From: JANNPJ01 sp965200525
Lineage (GTDB): Bacteria > Actinomycetota > Actinomycetes > Actinomycetales > Kineosporiaceae
NCBI GenBank assembly: GCA_965200525.1
Contig: OZ241368.1
Coordinates: 6,076,001 to 6,140,000 of the forward strand
Direction: 5' to 3'
DNA: 64,000 bases
Made by a program: the position numbers and the translations under genes. Each line of letters opens with the position of its first letter. Positions within the stretch are counted from its first letter, which is position 1. Shown here piece after piece: positions 33,251 through 42,161 of the stretch. Below the pieces are notes generated by a model that was not told where the DNA came from, made no database searches, and worked only from the letters and a program-made list of their open reading frames with translations.

Positions 33251-36135
33251 TCGGAATCCTCCACCTCGTGCTGGTTGGTGCCACCCGGGCCGGGTCGTGC
33301 TCCGCTCGCGACGTGCTCGCCGCCCTGGCCGCGTTGCAGGCCGGCCCGCAACGCGGTGAGCCGGGCGCTCACGTCGGCCGGGGCCTGAGCGGCGACAGGG
33401 GCCGGCCGGGCCGGCACCTTGTCGAGATCGATGCGCCGGGCCTCGCTGGTGTAGGTCGGCTCGTTGGCGCGCTGGCTGCGTGGGGTCCGCTTGCGCAGAC
33501 CGTTGCGGGTCCGGTCGGCCTCCGACTCGGCGTCCGGGCCCGGGGGAGCCCCGCCACCGGCGTGGCCGGTGAGGTGCGGATCGGACATCGAGGGAAAGGT
33601 TCCGGCCGAGGACATCGTCGGGAATCCGCCGGTGTTCGGGCTGAAACCACCCTGGGAGGTGAGCGTCCGGTCGGTCGGCCGGACCACGGGATGAGATGCG
33701 GCCAGGTCGGAGGCCGTCGCCCATTGCCGGGGGCCGGTGGTCTGCCGGAGCCGGGGGATGCTGCCGGTGTGCCGCGGGATGCTGCCGGTGTTGCGCGGGT
33801 TGGAGACGACCGCCGCGGGCGCGACCGGGTCGGGCCCGCCGATGTCGATCGCCGCGTCTCCACCGTTGGTGATCCCGGCCAGCGGCAGGCCGGAGGCCGG
33901 GGTCTGGTCCGGGTCGTCGGCCAGGGACTGGTCGGCGGCGCTGATCGGGGTCGGCGCGGTCAACGGCCGGCTGGATCCGGGGAAGTTCCACGGGTCAGCC
34001 GTCTGGGCGGCGACCGGCTGCTGCTCCTCCAGCGGAGGCAGGGCCAGCAGGTGCGGCGGCGCGATCTGGGCCGGCTCCGGGAACGGGTCCGAGTGCCGGC
34101 CGGACTGCGCGTCGGCGGTGATGGCCTGGGCCGGCATGCCCGCCGAGACCGCGTTCGGCGAGGCGCTGGCGGTGAGCAGCGACGCCGGCAGGGTGACCCG
34201 GGCCGTGACGCCGGTGACCGGCGAGGGCAGCAGTTCGACGTTGACGCCGGTGTCGCGAGCCAGCTTGCCGACCACGAAGTGACCGAGGAACCGGGTCGGG
34301 GCGGCGATGAAGTCGCCCTCACCGCGCAGCCGGCCGTTGGCCTGGCGCAGATCCTCGCCGCTCATGCCGACACCCTGGTCGGTGATGGCCACCAGGTAGC
34401 CGTCGCCCATGTGCCGGCCCTGCACCTCGACCTCGGTGTCCGGCGGCGAGAAGGTCAGCGCGTTCTCGATCAGCTCGGACAGCAGGTGCGCGATCGAGCC
34501 GATGGCCGATCCGGTGACCAGGGCCTCGTCGACCCGGCGGAGCGAGACCCGGCGGTATTCCTCGACCTCGGAGACGGCGGCCCGGATGACGTCGGCGACC
34601 GGCACCGACGAAGACCACTGCCGAGGGCTGGAGGCTTCCACCAGGACCAGCAGGCTGGCCGCGTTCCGGCGCATACGGGTGGCCAGGTGGTCGAGCTCGA
34701 ACAGGTTGGCCAGCTGGGCCGGGTCGATCTCCTCGCGCTCGAGCGAGGTGATGAACCCGAGCTGACGGCGGATCAGGTTCTGGTTGCGCCGTCCCAGGTT
34801 GGCCAGCGACTCGATGGTGTCGCGGCGCTGCATGGCCTGCTCGGTGGCCAGCCCGTAGGCGGCCGACTGCAGGCGGTCCAGGGCCCCGGCGACCGAGCGG
34901 ATCTCCTCGGTGGCGCGGCGCGGGATCTGCACCGGGGCCGGCGGCACCGGGGGAGCCGCCCCCTGGTCGTCGGCCTGCACCTGACGGACGGCCTCGGGCA
35001 GTCGGCTGGCGGCCACGTTGTCGGCCTCGGCCGCCAGCGCGGCCAGCGGCCGGGTGATCGACAGCGAGGCCAGAGTGGCCAGGTAGATGGAACCGATGAA
35101 GCAGAGCGCGACGACGCCGAGCAGGAACCCGATCTGCCGGGTCGAGTTCTGCTGCAGGTCGTGGGCCCGGACCTGGATCTGCGAGCCGACGTGGCCCTGC
35201 AACTGGTTGAGGTCGTCCAGCACGGTGGTCAGACCGGACCACCAGGACTGCGGGTTGACGACGATGTGGTGCCCGTCGGCGGCGTCGATGGCCACCTGCT
35301 CGAACGCGTTGGTCTCCTGGGCCGCACCGGTGCTGAACACGAAGTTGTTGGCGGCCTGCTGGCTCGGGGTGGCGAACCGGTTGAACCGGGCCAGGGCGGC
35401 CTCCTTGTTCGCGCGCATGGCCGCGAACTGGATGAACTCGCCCTTGGAGAAGCCTCCGAAGGAGAAGACGCCGTTGAGGAAGGCTCGCTCCTGGGCGGTG
35501 GCCTCGGTCAGGTCCTGCAGGGCCTGCAGGGCGGCGACGCCCTGCCGCAGCTCGGCGTCCGAGGTGTTGTCCAGACCGACGTCGATGGACGACAGCGCGG
35601 CGATCCGATCGGTGAAGTACTTGAAGGTGGCAGCCCGGCCGGCGCTGGTGGCATCGGTGGCGGCCCGGACGGCGTCGAGCCCGTCGAGCTGCTGCAGAGC
35701 CGTGCTGACCTGGCTCTCGGTGTCGCCGCCGCTCCGGACCAGGGCCTCGACCTTGAGGCGTTCGGCGTCCACCGACTTGCGCGAGGGGCCCAGTTCGGCC
35801 CGGAAGCTGGGGTTTCCGCCGAGGACGGCGGCGGTGAGACCACGCTCGGTCTGCAGCTCGTGAACTAGGTTCTGCACCGCCAGGGCCAGCTTGACCGACC
35901 GGGCGGTGGCCTGGGAGCTGCGGTAGTCCTGGATCTGGCCGGCGGCCACCAGGCTCAGCAGCAGCAGGACGACGACCGCGGGCAGGGCCAGGATCCGGGC
36001 CACCCGACGGGTGATGGTGCCCCCGCCCGAGCCGGCCTTGACCGGCTTCGCCGGGCGAGGTGAACGGCCGACCGGAACATTACTGCCATTAGTGCGGCGG
36101 GCCTGGTCGCGGCCCACGGCACCGACCGCGCTCAC
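33247..36135 (-). CDS. Conservon 2 NIT-domain sensor histidine kinase
   Basis: 962 residues. TM1 is at about 45-66. The extracytoplasmic NIT (nitrate/nitrite-sensing type) domain spans about 85-330 (HELQTERGLTAAVLGG at 92-107; ATAQERAFLNGVFSFG near 212-227). TM2 is at 334-358, then a HAMP-like region. LDHLATRMRRN (481-491) is the likely H-box (His483); the N-box is ELIENALTFSP (554-564), the G1 box DQGVGM. A Pro/Ser-rich tail of about 300 residues follows, ending in an amphipathic motif ARLTALRAGLQRGQ similar to those in the conservon 1 kinase tail. Ligand is unknown despite the domain name. Confidence 0.93.
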   Translation of the reverse strand: MSAVGAVGRDQARRTNGSNVPVGRSPRPAKPVKAGSGGGTITRRVARILALPAVVVLLLLSLVAAGQIQDYRSSQATARSVKLALAVQNLVHELQTERGLTAAVLGGNPSFRAELGPSRKSVDAERLKVEALVRSGGDTESQVSTALQQLDGLDAVRAATDATSAGRAATFKYFTDRIAALSSIDVGLDNTSDAELRQGVAALQALQDLTEATAQERAFLNGVFSFGGFSKGEFIQFAAMRANKEAALARFNRFATPSQQAANNFVFSTGAAQETNAFEQVAIDAADGHHIVVNPQSWWSGLTTVLDDLNQLQGHVGSQIQVRAHDLQQNSTRQIGFLLGVVALCFIGSIYLATLASLSITRPLAALAAEADNVAASRLPEAVRQVQADDQGAAPPVPPAPVQIPRRATEEIRSVAGALDRLQSAAYGLATEQAMQRRDTIESLANLGRRNQNLIRRQLGFITSLEREEIDPAQLANLFELDHLATRMRRNAASLLVLVEASSPRQWSSSVPVADVIRAAVSEVEEYRRVSLRRVDEALVTGSAIGSIAHLLSELIENALTFSPPDTEVEVQGRHMGDGYLVAITDQGVGMSGEDLRQANGRLRGEGDFIAAPTRFLGHFVVGKLARDTGVNVELLPSPVTGVTARVTLPASLLTASASPNAVSAGMPAQAITADAQSGRHSDPFPEPAQIAPPHLLALPPLEEQQPVAAQTADPWNFPGSSRPLTAPTPISAADQSLADDPDQTPASGLPLAGITNGGDAAIDIGGPDPVAPAAVVSNPRNTGSIPRHTGSIPRLRQTTGPRQWATASDLAASHPVVRPTDRTLTSQGGFSPNTGGFPTMSSAGTFPSMSDPHLTGHAGGGAPPGPDAESEADRTRNGLRKRTPRSQRANEPTYTSEARRIDLDKVPARPAPVAAQAPADVSARLTALRAGLQRGQGGEHVASGARPGPGGTNQHEVEDSE

Positions 36136-36958
36136 AGCCTCACCAGACCCGTCGTGCGGTGATGGTGGCGGTGGGCCGGGGCGGAGAAAACCTCATCGGT
36201 ACCCGGGCGAGCGGGGTAGTGCACATCGGCTCCCTCTGGAGACTCGTCTGACCGGTATCGGAACGGCATGGATACGGGCTCGGCCAGAGCCCGGGTCCGC
36301 TTGCCCGGCTAGGGGCGGAAATGTACCAGAGGTTCCGTGGGGCATGTGTAACTAAGCGCGTCCATAGCGTTGCATACATGTCACCGGACCAATGGGTCGT
36401 TCCGGTTCCGCGGGCGGTCGCCGCGGGACCACTGTTTCGTGTGGTCAAGGGCGGGTTAACCGGGTTTGAGGAAAGCATGGGGATTCTTGTGACCCGCTGT
36501 GCGGAGGCTGCCCCGCGGGTCTCGGATTGGTAGCCGTTGTCACTCTCCGCAGGCAAATTACTGCCACATTTTCGTGTCATGGTTACTCAGGCATGAGTTG
36601 CATTAAGGCCGGAAAATGGCAGCCAAGCCCCCCGAACTGGGGACGACGGTTTTAGTGGACGTCACAGCGGATGCCGGCGGCGAGGCTCAGGGCTTCAGTG
36701 CCGCTGCGGTGTGCGACCCGCGAGCGATCTCGGTCGGTCATTGCCGGGCAATGGGGCGGGCGGCATATATCCAGGGCCGGGTTCAATGCCTTCGGCGTTT
36801 GTCGTGGCCGGGCAATGTCGTCGAGAGGCCGTGGCCCCGCCCGTGGCCGGCGCCGGCCGGGCCGGCCGGTCGGCGCCTGGCTCGGTCCGGTGGCGTCCGG
36901 AGCCCCGTGAAGGCGGTGGTCCGGCTCAACCTGGCTGGTCAGACCGGCTCGACGGCCT
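36136..36958. other. Long non-coding region with hairpins upstream of conservon 2
   Basis: 823 bases, less GC-rich than the neighbours around 36320-36600, with no ORF showing family features or codon bias. It contains a 10-bp hairpin (GGTTCCGCGG at 36404, CCGCGGGACC at 36421-36430), a 7-bp hairpin (GACCCGC at 36491, GCGGGTC at 36515-36521), and a palindrome with a repeated half-site at 36739-36817. It must hold the conservon 2 promoter and may encode a small RNA; nothing matched a known RNA family. Confidence 0.5.
36739..36817. promoter_or_regulatory. Palindrome CATTGCC-G-GGCAATG with repeated half-site
   Basis: CATTGCCGGGCAATG (36739-36753) is a perfect 7-base inverted repeat around one base. 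GCCGGGCAATG recurs exactly at 36807-36817, 64 bases away. This looks like a transcription-factor site plus half-site. Which gene it controls is unclear because the nearest starts are more than 550 bases away. Confidence 0.35.
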
Positions 36959-37408
36959 TCAGGACCGGAGCTGGTGCAGGGCGTCGATGCCGAGCCGGTA
37001 ACCGTCGACGCCGAGGCCGACGATCGTGCCGCGGGCGATCGGCGAGATGAACGAATGCTGCCGGAACTTCTCGCGGGCGTGCACGTTGGAGATGTGCACC
37101 TCGATCACCGGCAGGCTGGTGGCCTCGATCGCATCGTGAAGGGCGATCGAGGTGTGCGTGTATGCGCCGGGATTGAATACCGCGCCCAGACAACTGCCGT
37201 CCCGGGCTCGCGCTCCGGCCTCGTGGATCCAGTCGATGAGTTGGCCTTCGTGATTCGACTGCTGAAAGACCAAGTCGAGTCCCAGGCGATCGGTCTCGGC
37301 CCGGCACAGCTTTTCGACATCGGCCAGAGTGGTGTGGCCGTAGGTCTCCGGCTTGCGCGTCCCGAGCAGATTGAGATTCGGGCCGTTGAGTACCAGTACT
37401 GATCTCAC
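36959..37408 (-). CDS. aroQ: Type II 3-dehydroquinate dehydratase
   Basis: 149 residues, full length. Family signatures are LVLNGPNLNLLGTRKPETYG (with the active-site Arg and Tyr), FQQSNHEGQLIDWIHEA, FNPGAYTHTSIALHDAI (catalytic Asn/His region) and VEVH-like EVHISNVHAREKFRQHS. It converts 3-dehydroquinate to 3-dehydroshikimate in the shikimate pathway as a cytosolic dodecamer. No other shikimate gene is adjacent. The gene is preceded by a 176-base gap without features. Confidence 0.96.
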   Translation of the reverse strand: MRSVLVLNGPNLNLLGTRKPETYGHTTLADVEKLCRAETDRLGLDLVFQQSNHEGQLIDWIHEAGARARDGSCLGAVFNPGAYTHTSIALHDAIEATSLPVIEVHISNVHAREKFRQHSFISPIARGTIVGLGVDGYRLGIDALHQLRS

Positions 37409-37584
37409 CGGCGGGGATCCTCTCGGCTGACTCGGTCGGGGCGCCGTGTGCCGGCGGCGAACCGCGCACCGGGCGGCGGTGGTTCCGGCCGGCCGCGAGC
37501 GGCGTCCTCATGTTACCGGCCTGTTAGCGCAGGTGTCGTGTTACAAGTGGCGACCGGCTCGTGAAGTTGTCCTACCTCACCTCG

Positions 37585-38016
37585 TCAGTCGGCGCCGGCC
37601 ACCAGTTTGCTGAGGATGCCGGGGATCCGGAACAGAATGGCTCGTTCCTCGGCGGTGAGCCGATCCGCGGCGGCCCGGGCGATCCAGCCGGCCCGGTCGC
37701 TGCGCAGGCCGTCCATCCGGGCCGCCCCGGCCGGGGTCAACTGCAGCATCACCCGGCGGCGATCCTGCTCGTCCGGGATCGAATCGAGCAGCCCCTGGCC
37801 GAGGAGCAGCTTGACGGTTCGGGCCATCGACTGGTGGCGGACCTGCTCGCGCTCGGCCAGCGCGGTGATCGACAACCGGCCGTCGCGGGCCAGGTGGCCC
37901 AGCACGGCTGACTGTCCGGCCGGCATCGTGTCGTGCTCGCGAACCCGGCGGACGAACTGCCCGACCGCGGCCCGCAACTCCTCGGCGGCGTCCTGACCCG
38001 ATCGGGGCTCATCCAT
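37585..38016 (-). CDS. MarR family transcriptional regulator (divergent from ybhB-like gene)
   Basis: 143 residues from the ATG at 38016. Two earlier in-frame starts would place the coding region across an operator, so they are disfavoured. The winged helix reads SAVLGHLARDGRLSITALAEREQVRHQSMARTVKLLLGQGLLDSIPDEQDRRRVMLQLTPAG, with wing DEQDRRR. Two near-identical inverted repeats between this gene and the divergent YbhB-like gene indicate joint repression. Confidence 0.92.
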   Translation of the reverse strand: MDEPRSGQDAAEELRAAVGQFVRRVREHDTMPAGQSAVLGHLARDGRLSITALAEREQVRHQSMARTVKLLLGQGLLDSIPDEQDRRRVMLQLTPAGAARMDGLRSDRAGWIARAAADRLTAEERAILFRIPGILSKLVAGAD

Positions 38017-38027
38017 GTTGACGATCA

Positions 38028-38068
38028 TACAGCTGCGCTGTAGATTTTGAATGTTCAGCAACGCTGTA
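38028..38068. promoter_or_regulatory. Twin MarR-type operators
   Basis: TACAGCTGCGCTGTA (38028-38042) and TTCAGCAACGCTGTA (38054-38068) share the CAGC-N3-GCTG core with T/A flanks. Their centres are 26 bases apart, about two and a half helical turns. They lie in the short divergent region between the MarR gene and the YbhB-like gene and almost certainly bind this MarR. Confidence 0.7.
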
Positions 38069-38092
38069 TAAATTTGTATGGAAGGGCCTCCG

Positions 38093-38617
38093 ATGAGCTA
38101 CGACCCCTACGCCCTGGCCTTCCCGGCCGCCGCGTTCACGCTGACCAGTGCCGACTTCGCTGACGGCGGAGCGCTGCCGGCCTCGGCCTGGAACGAGCCC
38201 GGCGCCAACCGATCCCCCCACCTGAGCTGGGGGTCGCTGCCCGAGGGCACCCGCAGTCTGGTGATCACCGCCTTCGACGCCGACTCCCCGATCCCCGGCG
38301 GGCTCTGGCACTGGGCGGTCAAGGACGTGCCGGCGACCAGCTCCGCTCTGGCCGCGAACGCCGGTGCGGCCGGTGGCGCCGACCTGCCCGAACCGGCGGT
38401 CGCGCTGGTCAACGACCTCGGCCGGGCCGAGTACTCCGGGTCCAAGCCGCCGCCGGGCACCGGCACCCACCGGATGTTCATCTGCGCCACCGCTCTCGAC
38501 GTCGACTCTCTCGAGCTCCCGGACGGCGCGAGCATGGCTCTGCTGAACATCTTGCTGATCCCGCACACCCTCGGCCGGGCCGTGATCACCGCGACCAGCC
38601 AGGCCCTCGCCGCCTGA
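38093..38617 (+). CDS. YbhB/YbcL family (PEBP/Raf kinase inhibitor-like) protein
   Basis: 174 residues; GGAAGGG six bases before the ATG. PEBP features are FTLTSADFADGGALPASAWN, RSPHLSWGSLPEGTRSLVITAFDADSP split across the ligand pocket (Asp-Pro region), GGLWHWAVKDVPA and the GTGTHRMFICATALD segment. The family binds phospholipids or phosphorylated ligands in eukaryotes; bacterial roles are unclear. Control by the divergent MarR suggests a detoxification or stress role. Confidence 0.93.
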   Translation: MSYDPYALAFPAAAFTLTSADFADGGALPASAWNEPGANRSPHLSWGSLPEGTRSLVITAFDADSPIPGGLWHWAVKDVPATSSALAANAGAAGGADLPEPAVALVNDLGRAEYSGSKPPPGTGTHRMFICATALDVDSLELPDGASMALLNILLIPHTLGRAVITATSQALAA

Positions 38618-38653
38618 GCGGTTCCGGCCGGCCGGCTCTGCCAGGCTGGGCCG

Positions 38654-39205
38654 ATGACGACCGTGGAACTGCGCCCGGTTCAGGAACAAGATCTCGACGT
38701 CTTCGGGTCGGCCTTCGCGAGCGAGTCCGGGGCCAGTGAGTACCAGTGGTTCGGGTACACCTCCGATCAGGGACTGCGCGACGCCTTCACCGGGCGTGGG
38801 CTGCTGGGTGGGGCCGAGAACATGCTCTCGGTGACCGCCGACGGCGAGCTGGCCGGCCGGGTCGAATGGCTGGAGCGCCGCTGGGGGCGTCGCGACACCT
38901 CGCTGTGCTGGGAGATCGCCGTCGGAGTGCTGCCCGAGCGGCGCGGCCGGGGGATCGGCACCGAGGCTCAGCGGCAACTCGTGGCCTACCTGTTCAGCCA
39001 CACCCGGGTGGAGCGGCTGCAAGCGACGACCGACCCGGCCAACCGGGCCGAGCTGGCCTGCCTGGCCCGGGTGGGGTTCGTCCGTGAAGGGGTGGTCCGG
39101 CGGGCCCAGTGGCGCGGTGGCCGCTGGCACGACCAGGTGCTGTTCTCGCTGTTGCGGGACGAGTTCGCCGGCGGCGGAGCTAAACTTGATCATGGCCACC
39201 ATTGA
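38654..39205 (+). CDS. GNAT family N-acetyltransferase
   Basis: 183 residues of RimJ/RimL type. The acetyl-CoA binding loop is VLPERRGRGIGTEAQRQLVAYLF, followed by VERLQATTDPANRAELACLARVGFVREGVVRRAQWRGGRWHDQVLFSLLR, the typical C-terminal fold including the conserved Asn. Substrate unknown. The last 14 bases overlap the start of the ankyrin protein gene, so the two are probably co-expressed. Confidence 0.92.
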   Translation: MTTVELRPVQEQDLDVFGSAFASESGASEYQWFGYTSDQGLRDAFTGRGLLGGAENMLSVTADGELAGRVEWLERRWGRRDTSLCWEIAVGVLPERRGRGIGTEAQRQLVAYLFSHTRVERLQATTDPANRAELACLARVGFVREGVVRRAQWRGGRWHDQVLFSLLRDEFAGGGAKLDHGHH

Positions 39206-39932
39206 CGCCGACGACCCGTTGGTCTCCGCGGTCGAGCAGGCGATCCACTCCGGTGACCTCGCCGCCCTGACCCGCTTTCTGAGCGAGCACCCCGGCCTGG
39301 CCACAGCCCGGATCGGGGACGACGACCCGGTCGGGATGTCCCGCACCCTGCTGCACGCGGCCACCGACTGGCCGGGGCACTACCCGAACGGCCCGCAGGC
39401 GGTGCGGGCGCTGGTCGAGGCGGGGGCCGATGTCAACGCCCGGTTCCGCGGGCCGCACACCGAGACCCCGCTGCACTGGGCGGCCAGCAGCAACGACGTC
39501 CCGGTGCTCGATGCCCTGCTCGACGCCGGGGCCGAGATCGACGCACCGGGCGCGGTGATCGGGAACGGCACGCCGCTGTCCGACGCCCGGGCCTTCGGCA
39601 ACTGGGACGCCGCCTTCCGACTGGTCGAGCGCGGAGCCACGGTCACCCTGATCGACGCGGCCGGCCTGGGCCTGATCGAGCGGGTCCGGGCCGCCTGCCG
39701 GACGGGCTCCCGACCGGAACCCTCCCAGCTGAACGCCGCCCTGTGGAGTGCCTGCGCCGGCGGTCGGCAGGAGTGTGCCGAGTACCTGGTCGAGCGCGGG
39801 GCCGAGCTGAACTGGGTACCGCCCTGGGAACCGCTCACCCCGCTGGACGCCGCCCGCCGCAGCGAGACACCCGGGCTGGCCGACTGGCTGCTGGCCCGGG
39901 GCGCCCGCTCGGCCCAAGATCTACCCGCCTGA
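39192..39932 (+). CDS. Ankyrin-repeat protein
   Basis: 246 residues starting inside the acetyltransferase gene. Ankyrin repeats are recognisable as RTLLHAATDWPGHYPNGPQAVRALVEAGADVNAR, TPLHWAASSNDVPVLDALLDAGAEIDAPG and TPLSDARAFGNWDAAFRLVERGATV, with a divergent further repeat near the C-terminus (AECAEYLVERGAELNW, TPLDAARRSETPGLADWLLARGA). No catalytic domain is present; it likely mediates protein contacts in the cytoplasm. Confidence 0.9.
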   Translation: MATIDADDPLVSAVEQAIHSGDLAALTRFLSEHPGLATARIGDDDPVGMSRTLLHAATDWPGHYPNGPQAVRALVEAGADVNARFRGPHTETPLHWAASSNDVPVLDALLDAGAEIDAPGAVIGNGTPLSDARAFGNWDAAFRLVERGATVTLIDAAGLGLIERVRAACRTGSRPEPSQLNAALWSACAGGRQECAEYLVERGAELNWVPPWEPLTPLDAARRSETPGLADWLLARGARSAQDLPA

Positions 39933-40022
39933 TCGACCAGCTCGTCCGAGTCCACCACCGGGCCTGGTCGCCCGAAGCGTCGGCCGAATGAGCCGATTCG
40001 GGGCCGGCAGCGTACTGGCCGG

Positions 40023-40898
40023 CTAGTTCGGCCTGCGTTTCTGGCGGCTCATCCTCAGTGCGCAGGTGTCAACCACCACCGAGGCCACCCAGTCGCGCTC
40101 GAACATGACCTGCTCCCAGCCGAAACGGAGTAGTAGCCAACCTGTGGCGATGATCTCGTCGTAACGCCGGCAGTCCCGTAGCAGTGCCTCGCGTGATCCG
40201 TGATGAGCAAAGCTGTCGGCCTCGATCGCGATCTTGAGCTCGGCGTTGCCGAGGTCCACCCTCGGCGAGAGCGTGCTGGTGCTCAGCACTACCTGGGGCT
40301 CAAACCCGCCGATCCCGGCCTCCAGCGCGATCGCGCGAAGGCAGCTCTCGAACGGGTTGGCCGCGGAGCCGTCGGCCGCCGCCACCACCCGCCGCAGTTG
40401 GCGACTTCATGGGCCCCGGCGTCCGGAGGCGGCCGCGATCAGGGCATCGGCGGTCACCAGATCCCGGCGTAGGGCCGAGTCCGCGATCGCCAGTGCATCG
40501 GGAAACGGCAGGAGCGTGGCGCAGTCGAGCACGGTCCGTCGGGGGGAGGTCACCCCGCCGTGGTCGTTAGCCGGATCGACGTCATTGAAGTGCACCTTCA
40601 CCCCACGGAGGGACTGATACCGGCCGTGTTTGGGCACCGTGACATGGGCGACCGGATCGGTCGTGAGGGTCTCCATCAGCCAATGAGCGGCCGCCGAAGT
40701 GTGCGACACGAGCCCGTTGGACGCGACGGCCGCTCGATAGGCCCGTGGGGTTTCCACCAGTGCATAGACGCCTCTGGTCACCCGGCGTACGTCCTGCCTG
40801 GCAACCGCCTGCCGGAGCGAGTGCTGAGTGCTGTACCGCAGGATGTGCCCCAGGCGAGCGGCTCCGCCGAAACGGCGGAGCACCTCGCGGGCGTCCAT
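40023..40898 (-). pseudogene. AbiEi antitoxin-like/DUF559 protein interrupted by a TGA codon
   Basis: Two ORFs in one reading frame join across a single TGA at 40407-40409. The N-terminal part has the AbiEi-type winged helix (MDAREVLRRFGGAARLGHILRY, VRRVTRGVYALVE, SHTSAAAHWLM). The C-terminal part is a Vsr/DUF559 nuclease-like domain (VDLGNAELKIAIEADSFAHHGSREALLRDCRRYDEIIATGWLLLRFGWEQVM) with conserved Asp/Glu and RDCRRY residues. The junction reads GRRGP-stop-SRQLRRVVAAADG, where a Gly codon (GGA) is expected, so one base change explains the break. The start is uncertain; ORF extends to 41027. Confidence 0.8.
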
Positions 40899-41027
40899 TG
40901 GCTGAGCCGGCGCACGAGTCAGCTTGCCCGTCCGGGCCGAGGGCGAGGGCGAGGAAAGTTGTCCACAATCCACAGGCGCCGCCAGAAGCGCAGGCCGAAC
41001 TCTGCGCCGGACAGCGTCAGAGCTCAT

Positions 41028-41366
41028 TGCAGGGCGGTTGAGCTTGCAGTTCTGGCGGCGATCGCCCCCGCCAGGGCCGGCCGGACGGCGGCGGCTCAGC
41101 TACGCAGCGGGAGGACGACGTGGCCCGATGCCGGCCCTGCTCGGCCTCGTCGAGCCGGGCCGCGGCGACCGTGGCCCGGCTCACGGTTCGGGGCAGGAGC
41201 CGGCTCGGAGCCTGGGGCAGCCGGACCGCCCGGCGAGCCGGGCGGAGCGAGCCTTTGGTCAGTGGGCCGGCGTGGAAGACCTGCCGGGCCAGCTGCCGGC
41301 CGGTGGCTCCGGACGCGGCCAGGACGGCGAGATGAAGGTCAGGCCATCGCGAGCGCCCGGCGTGGC
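41028..41366. other. Region without a recognisable gene
   Basis: No ORF here has family features. On the minus strand, 41263-41340 reads LHLAVLAASGATGRQLARQV, which resembles the first strand and glycine loop of NmrA-type NAD(P)-binding proteins, but nothing convincing follows. It may be a gene remnant. Confidence 0.35.
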
Positions 41367-42077
41367 TCAGGCGGGTTGGCCGAGGTCGAGCAGCTGCTCG
41401 TGGAAGCCGCCGATCTGCCGCTCGCGGTCGACCAGGTGGATCTCCAGGATCCAGTGACACCGTCGGCCGAGCCGGTCGGCCCGGCGCATCGGCTTGTCGC
41501 TCCCCGGGGCGATGTAGAACTCCCGCTCGTCGCCGATGATCTTCTCGTGCGGGAACTCGCCGACCAGGTGGCCGGAGTGCACGTTGCCGTACTCCCAGCC
41601 GGCCTCCCGGGCCAGCTCGGCCACGTGGGCGTAGAGCCGTTCGCCGGTCATCTCCGGATCGGACTCGAAGAACTGTCGGCCGGCCTCGAACAGCCGGGGC
41701 AGGTCGTCGCGCAACCGATGCTTGACCGGGTCGTCGCCGAGCACGAAGGTCCGCCCGAAGTCGGCCTCCCACTCCTCGAACAGCGGCCCGAAGTCGGCGA
41801 AAGCGATGTCGTCGGCCTCGATCACCCGGTCGGGCGGGTTCTCCTTGTACGGCAGCAGCGTGTTGACTCCGGAGCGGACGATCCGCTTGTGCCAGAACCG
41901 CTTGATCCCGAACAGCTCGCCGGCCAGATCGCGGACGGCGTCGCTCGCCGCCCGCTCCCCGACGCCGGGGCGGATCAGGCCGCGCTCCTCGATCGCCGCG
42001 AACAGCTCTTCGGCCTTGCCCTGGGCCTCGAGCAGTTTCGTCGCACGCAGGTCCTCGTCCACCACCGGTTCAGCCAT
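41367..42077 (-). CDS. M24 family metallopeptidase-like protein
   Basis: 236 residues. Pita-bread-fold metal ligands are present: the two Asp in ADDIAFADFGPLFEEWEADFGRTFVLG, the His in NVHSGHLVGEFPHEK, the Glu in ILEIHLVD and the Glu in GGFHEQLLDL. It lacks the N-terminal creatinase domain of larger M24 enzymes. The substrate could be an Xaa-Pro peptide or another amide; family naming is Xaa-Pro aminopeptidase-like. It is divergent from an acetyltransferase gene. Confidence 0.88.
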   Translation of the reverse strand: MAEPVVDEDLRATKLLEAQGKAEELFAAIEERGLIRPGVGERAASDAVRDLAGELFGIKRFWHKRIVRSGVNTLLPYKENPPDRVIEADDIAFADFGPLFEEWEADFGRTFVLGDDPVKHRLRDDLPRLFEAGRQFFESDPEMTGERLYAHVAELAREAGWEYGNVHSGHLVGEFPHEKIIGDEREFYIAPGSDKPMRRADRLGRRCHWILEIHLVDRERQIGGFHEQLLDLGQPA

Positions 42078-42161
42078 GGCCCGACGGTAGCAACGCCGGC
42101 CCGCCCTCGCCCCGGCAGCAGATCGGGTGCCGGTCGGAGGCCTGCGCCCTAGGGTGAGCCG

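Noticed and set aside
33268..35868. 866-codon open frame antisense to the conservon 2 kinase
   Set aside because: Composition typical of antisense frames in GC-rich DNA; the kinase strand has all expected motifs and overlaps.
36140..36580. 146-codon minus-strand ORF in the long non-coding region
   Set aside because: No family match, no Shine-Dalgarno, and composition unlike neighbouring genes.
40560..42152. 530-codon plus-strand frame across the broken AbiEi/DUF559 and M24 genes
   Set aside because: Antisense shadow; no domain, and it spans two genes with clear motifs on the other strand.
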